Positions 30,441 to 38,003 of a DNA stretch of 64,000 bases are shown here, piece by piece (positions within the stretch are counted from its first letter, which is position 1; each line of letters starts with the position of its first letter). The notes below the pieces were generated by a model. The model saw only the letters and a list, made by a program, of their open reading frames with translations. It was not told where the DNA came from and made no database searches. The DNA is taken from the NCBI RefSeq assembly GCF_030687145.1, contig NZ_CP117460.1, forward strand, positions 4,278,001 to 4,342,000, in the 5' to 3' direction. Source of the stretch: Pseudomonas sp. FP1742. Lineage in GTDB: Bacteria > Pseudomonadota > Gammaproteobacteria > Pseudomonadales > Pseudomonadaceae. The position numbers were made by a program, and so were the translations under genes.

Positions 30441-31763
30441 ATGTCGCGCACTACTGCTCCACTCTCCGACGCCGCTTGCCGTTCGGCCAAGCCCACAGAC
30501 CGCGCCTACAAGCTTTTCGACGGCGACGGCCTTTACCTTCTAGTCCAACCCAATGGCCGCAAAGGCTGGCGCCTTAGATACGTCAAACCTGATGGCCGGG
30601 AAGGACTGACCTCTTTCGGCAACTACCCCATCATTGGCCTCGCCGATGCGCGCCGCAAGCGCTTGGAGATCAAGCGAATGCTGGCGGATAGCATTGATCC
30701 CATAGGAGCCAAGAACCAAGCCAAGACGCAAGCCCTGATCAAAGGCCGCACCTTTGAAAGTGTTGCTCTCGGCTGGCACACGGAAATGTCAGCCAAGTGG
30801 GCACCGGACTATGCCAAGACAGTGATGAGTCGCCTCAAAACCCACCTCTTCCCGCTGATCGGCGCCCGATCTATTGTCGACCTAGATACCCACGACCTCA
30901 TGCGGCCCCTGGAAGCGATCAAGAAGCGTGGAACGATAGACATTGCTTTAAGGGTACAAAACTACTTGCAGAGCATCATGCGCGAGGCAAAGCGCCTCCG
31001 GCTTATCACCGTGAACCCTGCGTACGACCTCGTAGGCTCGATCAAAGCCTCACGAGTCGTCCATCGTCCCGCTTTATCCTTATCGCGCTTACCTGAATTG
31101 CAGGAACGGATCGACACTTATAAAGGCCGCGCACTTACCCGGCTGACAGTCTTACTCTCGCTGCACGTGTTTGTACGCTCCAGCGAGCTGCGCTTCGCCC
31201 GCTGGAGCGAGTTCGACCTCAAGCGTGGCATCTGGGAAATACCCGACACGCGACCAGCGTTGGAAGGCGTACCCTTTTCCACAAGGGGCACGAAGATGGC
31301 AGGCGATATCCATCTTGTACCCTTATCGCCGCAAGCGGTCGCCCTGCTCGAGCAGATCCACGTAATCACTGGCAAATTTAACTTGGTGTTCGCAGGCGAT
31401 ACCAAGTCTTGGAAACCAATGTCCGAAAACACGGTGAACAGCGCACTTCGGAAGATGGGGTACGACACCAAAACCGAGATCTGCGGGCATGGGTTTCGTT
31501 CGATGGCCTGCAGCGCACTGATCGAGTCGGGTTTGTGGACGGATACAGCCATCGAGCGGCAGATGAGCCACAAGGAACGCAACAACGTCCGCGCCGCTTA
31601 CATCCACAAGGCCGAGTTCATCGAGGAGCGCAGGCTGATCATGAACTGGTGGAGTCGCTACCTTGAGGCTAATCAGCAGAAGCATGTCAGCCCACGCGAA
31701 TTCGCCAATCAGACGGGGGCGAATGTCACTCGCCTAAAAGCAAAACGTGGCGCAACCGAGTAA
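30441..31763 (+). CDS. int: Tyrosine-type site-specific integrase (P4-like)
   Basis: From the ATG at 30441, preceded by AAAGGGAG, the protein has 440 residues. The N-terminal DUF4102-like domain is visible (LSDAACRSAKPTDRAYKLFD; GDGLYLLVQPNGRKGWRLRY), then a SAM-like core-binding domain and the catalytic domain. Catalytic residues: Arg in HVFVRSSELRFARW, His-x-x-Arg in CGHGFRSMACSAL, His in MSHKERN and the Tyr in RAAYIHKAEF. It should catalyse insertion and excision at tRNA-Asn. The open frame starts earlier, inside the tRNA, but those residues are not integrase-like. Confidence 0.94.
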   Translation: MSRTTAPLSDAACRSAKPTDRAYKLFDGDGLYLLVQPNGRKGWRLRYVKPDGREGLTSFGNYPIIGLADARRKRLEIKRMLADSIDPIGAKNQAKTQALIKGRTFESVALGWHTEMSAKWAPDYAKTVMSRLKTHLFPLIGARSIVDLDTHDLMRPLEAIKKRGTIDIALRVQNYLQSIMREAKRLRLITVNPAYDLVGSIKASRVVHRPALSLSRLPELQERIDTYKGRALTRLTVLLSLHVFVRSSELRFARWSEFDLKRGIWEIPDTRPALEGVPFSTRGTKMAGDIHLVPLSPQAVALLEQIHVITGKFNLVFAGDTKSWKPMSENTVNSALRKMGYDTKTEICGHGFRSMACSALIESGLWTDTAIERQMSHKERNNVRAAYIHKAEFIEERRLIMNWWSRYLEANQQKHVSPREFANQTGANVTRLKAKRGATE

Positions 31764-31804
31764 GCGCTCGGTCTTCATATCTCAGTGATCCGCTTGTCCA
31801 CGCG

Positions 31805-31849
31805 GGTCCATCCAAACAGGGCTGCAAAGCCGCCCTGCTTGGATGGACC
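31805..31849. terminator. Stem-loop after the integrase gene
   Basis: GGTCCATCCAA pairs exactly with TTGGATGGACC, with an inner CAGGGC/GCCCTG stem. There is no strong T run, so termination is plausible but not certain. Confidence 0.5.
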
Positions 31850-32108
31850 TCACTTAAAAAATCTAAAGCCCACGCAACTGTCTGTGGAAAACCAATGATT
31901 TCCACCGGTGGATAATTTCATCCACAGCCGCAGAACTCCCGAAAATTCGAGCCTTGACCCGAATTCTCCACAAGCGTAGAAAAGATCGGGCAAAGCGCTG
32001 TCGTTGACAGCAACCCAGGTAGCCAGAACCTTTGAGGCTACGCCATACCGTGGTGGTTCTCCCAAAGTGCGATTAGCGTCCGGCGGCTCGCACGGTCACT
32101 GCAATGTG

Positions 32109-32384
32109 ATGGATGCCTACTTTTACCAGTGTGCCCACTGCGGCAACTCATCCCGTTTCATAGCCGCCCTGCAGCAACCTATCCGCTTGGCCATTTCCTT
32201 GCGCCAACCTGCGCCCGTCTCTTTCTTCTGGAAAGAGACGGGCGCTCCTACCGCTGCTGCAGCCCAACTCGTACAAGGCTTTGCGGCATTCCCCCTCGTG
32301 ACAATCGGCGTGACAAACACCGAAGTCACCGGCAACAGCGATGCAGATGATGGTGCCGCAGCCCAAGGAATGGACTGCACCTGA
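32109..32384 (+). CDS. Doubtful small protein with a CxxC pair
   Basis: The frame starts MDAYFYQCAHCGNSSRFIAA, which looks like half of a zinc ribbon, and continues for 91 residues in all with little further pattern. No ribosome site precedes the ATG, and the opposite strand is also open. It may be a decayed or spurious gene; I list it only because the CAHC motif stands out. Confidence 0.2.
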   Translation: MDAYFYQCAHCGNSSRFIAALQQPIRLAISLRQPAPVSFFWKETGAPTAAAAQLVQGFAAFPLVTIGVTNTEVTGNSDADDGAAAQGMDCT

Positions 32385-32673
32385 CTGACAGTCAGGCATG
32401 CCCCGGTCATCGCATCCCTGCCTTCACCTGACTCAAGATCTCGCGGCACCGGTTTCGTCAGCCAGTGCAGCCTCCACCCGCCCACCTCTTCGGAGGTGCT
32501 CAGGAGGCTAGATCATGAGATGCCCAAGCTCCCGGTCGTAAAGAGCCGTCAGTCCCGCGTTAGGGGACAACCCTCACAGGTCGCGGGGGCCTTGATCCCT
32601 GATAACACTCAACATTCTTGGCGGGATGACGTGGGGAATGTTTTAAAGCTTTGGCTTCAAGAGGAGTTCGATC

Positions 32674-33654
32674 ATGGCACTGGTGGACAGGCGAGATGGA
32701 CGCAATTTTGGCTATGGCCGGCAACTGAGTTATGCCGGGCCGCAGGCGCTGAAAGATCTGTTTGGCGACGGGCACTACGGCACGGTCAAGGCGCACAGTG
32801 ATCGCTGGCAGGCATTTGTACGCTGGTGTCGGTCTGAGGATGGGCCTGGCGTCAACGATGCGCGACAGATTGATCGGCAGACCTTGTTGGACTACTCCGA
32901 GCATCTGCGCCAGCAAGTTGAACAAGGTGCTATCGGCATCGCCACTGCGCAAAACCGGTTATCCAGTGTGAATCGGACCATGGCCGCGCTTCGCGGTGAT
33001 CTGTATGTGAAAGTGCCGAGTCCGAGTACGGCGCTGGGAATGCGGCGCACCAGTGTTCGTTGCTCGGTTCCGCAAGGCCAAGACCGCGAATACGTTAAGA
33101 AGATCGTAGAGGTGCTTTGCGCACACCAGCAGCCGCGTGCCGCCGCCATCGCGCAGTTGGCGCGAGCAACCGGAATGCGCATGCGTGAGGCCATTTTGGC
33201 CAACCTACCCCGACTGCAAGGTGAGGCTAGGCAACTCGAGAGGATCAACATCCAGGACGGCACCAAAGGTGGCCGCTCGGGAGCTTCGGCTCCTCGGTGG
33301 ATAACGATGGATGAGCACATCCGCGACGCACTGGCATTCGCCCTTCAAGTATCGCCTGACGGTAGCCGCAACCTGTTGGCACCGCACGAAAGCTACCTCG
33401 ATTTGCAACGGAGAACCGTCCGCCCTGCCCGGGACATTCTTCATAAGCACGGGCTCAAAGGCTTTCACGAATTGCGGGCGGCCTATGCATGCGAACGCTA
33501 TGAGCAAATCACCCATCATCCGGCACCCATCAACGGTGGTCGTTGCTATCAACTCGACCGACATCTCGATCAGCAGGCTCGAGCACAAATCAGCTTTGAG
33601 TTGGGGCACGGTCGTATTGATGTGGTGTCGGCTTACATCGGGGGCCGAGCATGA
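32674..33654 (+). CDS. Integrase-domain protein (tyrosine recombinase, Integrase_1 type)
   Basis: The protein has 326 residues. The N-terminal half is a core-binding helical domain (KAHSDRWQAFVRWCRSEDGP). The C-terminal half retains the tyrosine recombinase residues: Arg in ATGMRMREAILANL, His-x-x-Arg in FHELRAAYACERY, His in FELGHGRIDVV and the Tyr in SAYIGG. It differs strongly from the integrase at 30441. Genes of this type occur on pseudomonad islands beside a short partner, as here (ATGA overlap with the next gene). The role may be recombination of an older element inside the island. Confidence 0.85.
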   Translation: MALVDRRDGRNFGYGRQLSYAGPQALKDLFGDGHYGTVKAHSDRWQAFVRWCRSEDGPGVNDARQIDRQTLLDYSEHLRQQVEQGAIGIATAQNRLSSVNRTMAALRGDLYVKVPSPSTALGMRRTSVRCSVPQGQDREYVKKIVEVLCAHQQPRAAAIAQLARATGMRMREAILANLPRLQGEARQLERINIQDGTKGGRSGASAPRWITMDEHIRDALAFALQVSPDGSRNLLAPHESYLDLQRRTVRPARDILHKHGLKGFHELRAAYACERYEQITHHPAPINGGRCYQLDRHLDQQARAQISFELGHGRIDVVSAYIGGRA

Positions 33655-33992
33655 GTAACGCATTCGATATGGAGCTGTTTCTGGCGGGCGTCCTGACTGG
33701 ATCTCATACCACACGCCAACGCCACCTGCGTCAGGCGAAGGCCATTCAAGCGGCGATATATTATCGCTGGCAACGCGACAATCCATGGACTTGGCAGCAA
33801 AAGCATCTCGCATGGTTCCTAAATCACCATGTGAACCAGCACGCTGAATCGACGCGCTATTACTATCTGCTGACCGTGCACACGCTTGCTCATCGCCTAG
33901 GAAAGTCCTGGAAGTTCAACCGCCAGGCGAAGGTCAACAACCGGCCGATTCTGTTGAAGAAGTCGGTTTTCAACGTTGCGTTACCGATGTAG
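33651..33992 (+). CDS. Short partner of the integrase-domain gene; 3' end probably altered
   Basis: The protein has 113 residues, MSNAFDMELFLAGVLTGSHT and onward, helical and basic, with tryptophan-rich YYRWQRDNPWTWQQKHLAWF. Its ATG overlaps the stop of the upstream gene (ATGA). I do not recognise the family. The last roughly 17 codons run into a 23-bp inverted repeat whose mate is at 34,087, so the native C-terminus may have been replaced by repeat sequence. Confidence 0.6.
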   Translation: MSNAFDMELFLAGVLTGSHTTRQRHLRQAKAIQAAIYYRWQRDNPWTWQQKHLAWFLNHHVNQHAESTRYYYLLTVHTLAHRLGKSWKFNRQAKVNNRPILLKKSVFNVALPM

Positions 33993-34109
33993 TGAAAAAC
34001 GACCTTCTAAAATCGCGTATACGCAACGATCTCTCTTTGGGTAAGGGGTCAAGTCCCCCCTAGAAATGCCTCGAAACTACCGGAGGCGACTTTTTCAACA
34101 GAATCGGCC
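33943..34109. repeat. 23-bp inverted repeat bracketing 121 bp
   Basis: GGCCGATTCTGTTGAAGAAG... at 33,943-33,965 is the inverse of 34,087-34,109, with a single mismatch. It looks like a pair of transposon-type ends or a MITE-like remnant; no transposase lies between them. Confidence 0.7.
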
Positions 34110-35505
34110 AATAGCAGTCTCTCACCATCTATATTGGGTCAATTGCAGCCGCTCAGGGACGATTGGAATTTGACTAAGAATCCATCAGTCAGGGGGTAGA
34201 CTTATCGGTACAACTACTGGATTGGTTTGACGGACACTACGTCGAAATACCTAAATCTCTTCTTTTTCGCCTCATTTGTTGCATCTTGTTCAGCAACAAA
34301 GAGAGTCAACAGCTTGTTCGCGATCATCGTTTTTTTTCTGGCAGCATTGCAAGCGCTTTGCCAGAGTATCTATTTTCTTAAATGTCACTTGAGTAGAAAA
34401 ACTCAGTGAAGATTTCGCTCGCGGTCCTGTTGCCTGATAGGAAGTGGTAGCGCGAAATTCTCGAATGGAACATCTCGTCAGGCAAGGAAATTGGGAGCAA
34501 AGAGACTTTAGCGGGCATTAGCATCGATCGTTAACAGCAGGAAAAATGGTAATCCAATACCATCCCGAGTTGAAAAAAAAGCAAAACGCTGCAAAAAAAC
34601 GCACTACCGACAGATGACTGAATCTGTGGCGCACCGCATTGGTGCAAGACAAATCCAGATCAAAGAGACTCGAACGTCTTGTATAGACAGGTATTGCTCA
34701 GTACATAACTCTATAGACCTAGCTTGGAAAGTATCGTTAACGAAAATGAGAAACGTCCAATTACCGACACAAAAATGACCTGTAACTCACTGTTTTATAT
34801 ATGTTTTAAGTGATAAGCACTTAAAAAAGTGAATTTGGATTTGACCGAATGAATGCGGTCAATTACGATTGGCCCACAAGTAACCCCTGCCCCTTCGCGA
34901 CATGTGCAGAGTTGAGATATCAGACTATGGATGGTAAGTTTTTTTGAGGTCTAATTAGACCGTACTTATGGAATACGCACTAAAAAATGCGTAAATGATT
35001 TTTCAATTTATCACGGCACTTCCAGTGGATTTATCCCTCCCTTGAAGATTTGGTCACAGCTTGCTACCTGCCGGCTGACCATAAATTCGTGTAAATCATT
35101 CGATTGAACGATCAACCCAGATCAGGCTATCGATCTAGTACATAGTATCGCCTATAAAATACTTAGTGATTTTTCATACCCTTTTCTTTACATGGCTACT
35201 AAAGCGTCTAGGCCGAAATGCTTGCGCTTCGTTCCATAAAAACGGGTCCGTTGAGTCAAGTATATGGCTCGCACAAAATGCAGTTTTGGTTGTGGATAAA
35301 TGCATGCTGAGGTAGGCATGTAGTCCTTGCGGCGCAACAAAAAATAAAATCAGACTTACTATATCTAACGCATAAGTCATCTAGTGGCACTCGGCATCGC
35401 TGGGCGTCACGGTACGAGTGCGCGCGGCGGTTGAGAAATCCATCTGTAACTCAGCAACACTTTGCAAGTGTTACAGGGAAGTTTTGAGTAAGGACATCAA
35501 CTCTA
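33993..35505. other. AT-rich 1.5-kb gap before the biosynthetic cluster
   Basis: No reading frame here is convincing (a hydrophobic 60-codon frame at 34,227 and a 68-codon minus-strand frame at 35,174 lack ribosome sites). There are three clean palindromes: TTTTAAGTG-ATAAG-CACTTAAAA (34,804-34,826), GGTCTAATTAGACC (34,948-34,961) and AACACTT-TGC-AAGTGTT (35,456-35,472), plus one perfect DnaA-box TGTGGATAA at 35,291. It probably contains the promoter and control region of the cluster. Confidence 0.5.
35456..35472. promoter_or_regulatory. Palindrome just upstream of the first cluster gene
   Basis: AACACTT-TGC-AAGTGTT, perfect 7-bp arms, ends 33 bp before the presumed start of the N-hydroxylase gene. 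It could be an operator or a leader hairpin. Confidence 0.4.
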
Positions 35506-36915
35506 ATGAATGCTTCAGATATCAGCGCAAGGTGCTCAGTCATGGACGTCGTAAACATGGAAATGGAACATTATCATCTCGTCGGAATCGGCGCTGGCCC
35601 CGCAAATTTGAGCCTGGCAGCGTTACTCCACAACAACGAGAAAGCTCCAAATTTGTTTATTGATCAAAAGCAGCAGTTCTCTTGGCACGACGAACAGATG
35701 CTGGATGGAGCTACATTGCAGGTTTCAATATTTAAAGACCTGGCCAGCCTTTCTGATCCAACGAACCGCTTTACTTTTCTTTCCTATCTTCATGACCAAG
35801 GGCGAATCTATCACTTTCTCAATGCCCAATTCGCTCAGGTACCCCGTCGAGAATTTAGAAACTACTTAGCTTGGGCTGCCGAGAAAAATGAAAACGTAAT
35901 ATTCGGCGAAAAAGTTCTGCATATTAATTTCAATGACGCTTTTATCATTAAGACTAATAAACGCACCATCACCGCCAACAATATAGCTATTGGCGTGGGT
36001 ACCCAACCTTGGGTGCCAGAATTTGCTAAGCCGCACCTTGGAAAAGAGAATTTTCACATTTGTGAATATCTGCAGAAGTCCTCCAATCTTGCAGGTAAAC
36101 GAGTTGCTGTCGTTGGCGGTGGACAATCTGGCGCGGAGGTGTTCCTGGACCTTCTGTCCAGACCATTTCACGAGCGCCCGTCCCAGATCTGCTGGATTTC
36201 GCGCCGTAGAAACTTTTCCCCGATCGATGATTCAACCTTCACCAATGACACCTTCATTCCAGATTACTCTAACTACTTTAATCAACTCCCCCCCAGTGTC
36301 CGGAATAAAACAATTAAGGAAAACATCCTGACCTCCGATGGGATATCCGAACACACGCTACGAGCGATATATCAGAAAATTTACTATTCTCGCTTCGTCG
36401 ACAATGATGGACGTGCTATAGGCTTATACCCAAACCGCAGCGTCCTAGATATTACACCTTCGAAAGATATAGCCGGCGAATGGAAGTTGACGTTGATCCA
36501 TAACGACTTTCCAGAACAACCCGAAGCTCTGGAGATCGATGCCGTAGTTTGGGCCACCGGCTTCAGCCCCGCAAGTAAGGACTTTCTTGCGCCACTGAAA
36601 GAACGCCTGCGCAGCGAAGGCGGTGAGTACGTAGTGGATGATGATTTCGCAGTACAGTGGGATGGACCGGCGAATAGAAACATATTTATGCAAAATGGTG
36701 TGCGCGGCCAGCGTGGGCTTCCTGATGTCAATTTAAGTCTGAATGCCTGGCGGGCGCAGCGCATTGTTGGACGACTCCTCGATAAAGCCCAACCCAAAGA
36801 GCAATTGTCCTCGTTCATAACATGGAAAGGACTAAAACCTGATGACGTAACAGAAAGTACCGTCTCATCATTAATCGGGTTCGATACTTTAAAAGTAATG
36901 TCTAACGGACGCTAA
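35506..36915 (+). CDS. L-lysine N6-monooxygenase (lysine/ornithine N-hydroxylase family)
   Basis: The protein has 469 residues. FAD binding: HLVGIGAGPANLSLAALLHN (about 24-43). NADPH binding: GKRVAVVGGGQSGAEVFLDL (about 198-217). The late motif VVWATGFSPASKDF (near 350) and PDVNLSLNAWRAQRIVGRLL close the family pattern; WHDEQMLDGATLQVSIFKDL is the typical substrate/cofactor stretch. The family N-hydroxylates the side-chain amine of Lys or Orn. Lysine is inferred here from the neighbours: the next two genes are a DAO-type flavoenzyme and a cupin-MetRS fusion, as in hydrazine-forming clusters, and a lysA gene lies in the island. The start could also be ATG 35542 or 35557. Confidence 0.9.
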   Translation: MNASDISARCSVMDVVNMEMEHYHLVGIGAGPANLSLAALLHNNEKAPNLFIDQKQQFSWHDEQMLDGATLQVSIFKDLASLSDPTNRFTFLSYLHDQGRIYHFLNAQFAQVPRREFRNYLAWAAEKNENVIFGEKVLHINFNDAFIIKTNKRTITANNIAIGVGTQPWVPEFAKPHLGKENFHICEYLQKSSNLAGKRVAVVGGGQSGAEVFLDLLSRPFHERPSQICWISRRRNFSPIDDSTFTNDTFIPDYSNYFNQLPPSVRNKTIKENILTSDGISEHTLRAIYQKIYYSRFVDNDGRAIGLYPNRSVLDITPSKDIAGEWKLTLIHNDFPEQPEALEIDAVVWATGFSPASKDFLAPLKERLRSEGGEYVVDDDFAVQWDGPANRNIFMQNGVRGQRGLPDVNLSLNAWRAQRIVGRLLDKAQPKEQLSSFITWKGLKPDDVTESTVSSLIGFDTLKVMSNGR

Positions 36916-36943
36916 GCAACCTAAGTTAATAGTGGGACTCATT

Positions 36944-37975
36944 ATGACTTCAACAGATATTGCAATTGTTGGCGGCGGTATCGTGGGCGCTATGATTGCG
37001 ACTCGCTTGGCAGAACAGTATCCAGAGAAATCGATCACTGTTCTGGAGCGAGATCTGATTGGCACCGGGGCTACAACTCGATCGGCCGGGGTACATTTTC
37101 CGCGAGGGGTATCAGAGCGTGTACGTTTCATGGCCGAGCAAAGTCAGGAGTATTATCTACAACTGAAAGCAGAGACTGGAGCGCCAATATTTCCGGTACC
37201 CATGACACTGATAGCTTCACCCGAACAGCAATCGCAGATCGAACTGTGCTACTTGGCCAAGGCCGAATTAACCTCGATTCCTCGGGAGGCCCCGGAATTA
37301 GCTGGCATATCCATCCCTAGCGATTCCATGATATGGCGGGTGAATAATGCGAGTTTCGCTGATGTTGCCGGATTAACCGCGCAACTTTTCAAGCGCCTAC
37401 GCAACCATATATCACTTTTTGAAGGTGTCCGGGTCAATAAAATTTCTCTAGGCGATGATTATTGTCTAACCCTTAGTACTGGAGAGAAGATCCGCGCCGA
37501 TAGGGTCGTCCTTGCGCCCGGCTCATGGGTTAACGAACCTGCCTGGCGACATTTTTTATTCGATCTGCCTATTAAAATAAAGAAAATCGTAGCCGTTCAT
37601 ATCGAAGCTCCGGTTTCAACTACAGATGGCATGACAGTATTTCACAACGAAGATGCTTTTCTGCTGCCTCGTCATGATCGAGGTCACTGGCTATTTAGCT
37701 ACACCTGTAATGAATGGGATGTAGACCCTGGAACAATTAGCCGCTCCATTTCTGAGCAAGACCTAACTGAAGCAAGATCAATTTTGTCACGCTACATGCC
37801 AGAATTTGCTGAAAGAATCAGCTCTGGTCGCGTGTTCTGTGATGCCTATAGTTCAAACCGAGAACCAATAGTCGAAGCACTGGATGGCACTGGACTCATA
37901 TTTGCGGGAGGAGCCAATGGCTCCGGATATCGCTTGGCGCCTGCGATTGCAGCACAAGTAGTAAAACTCATCTAA
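36944..37975 (+). CDS. FAD-dependent oxidoreductase, DAO/glycine-oxidase type
   Basis: From ATG 36944 the protein has 343 residues. The N-terminal Rossmann motif is TDIAIVGGGIVGAMIATRLA, followed by ERDLIGTGATTRSAG, where glycine-oxidase-like enzymes contact FAD. The C-terminal GLIFAGGANGSGYRLAPAIA is the second FAD motif. In the s56-p1 and triacsin pathways a homologous flavoenzyme is thought to cleave the Lys-derived part from the N-N adduct, releasing a hydrazino acid and 2-aminoadipate semialdehyde. The role here is inferred from order and family. It starts 28 bp after the hydroxylase stop. Confidence 0.88.
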   Translation: MTSTDIAIVGGGIVGAMIATRLAEQYPEKSITVLERDLIGTGATTRSAGVHFPRGVSERVRFMAEQSQEYYLQLKAETGAPIFPVPMTLIASPEQQSQIELCYLAKAELTSIPREAPELAGISIPSDSMIWRVNNASFADVAGLTAQLFKRLRNHISLFEGVRVNKISLGDDYCLTLSTGEKIRADRVVLAPGSWVNEPAWRHFLFDLPIKIKKIVAVHIEAPVSTTDGMTVFHNEDAFLLPRHDRGHWLFSYTCNEWDVDPGTISRSISEQDLTEARSILSRYMPEFAERISSGRVFCDAYSSNREPIVEALDGTGLIFAGGANGSGYRLAPAIAAQVVKLI

Positions 37976-38003
37976 ATATTTTAGTTATACATGGAGTGTA
38001 CAA

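Larger units (their letters stand above)
31764..32673. other. Intergenic region with stem-loop and DnaA-box-like sites
   Basis: Between the two integrase genes I see a strong stem-loop (31805-31849), and four sites within about 100 bp resembling TTATCCACA (TTTTCCACA, TTATCCACC, TCATCCACA, TTCTCCACA on either strand; 31,880-31,975). There is one doubtful short gene at 32,109. The rest has no recognisable content. Confidence 0.5.

Noticed and set aside
32123..32485. 120-codon minus-strand frame
   Set aside because: No ribosome site and no recognisable pattern; it overlaps another equally doubtful frame.
34227..34409. 60-codon hydrophobic frame in the AT-rich gap
   Set aside because: Hydrophobicity is expected from random AT-rich sequence; no ribosome site or partner.
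35291..35299. Perfect DnaA box as a replication origin
   Set aside because: A single 9-mer in AT-rich sequence is expected by chance; no iterons or replication gene accompany it.
35174..35380. 68-codon minus-strand frame
   Set aside because: No ribosome site, no family; could be a remnant but cannot be supported.
35506..36915. Siderophore (hydroxamate) biosynthesis as the role of the N-hydroxylase
   Set aside because: No NRPS, IucA/C-type synthetase, TonB receptor or Fur-box-like site is nearby; the cupin-MetRS and flavoenzyme neighbours fit hydrazine formation better.
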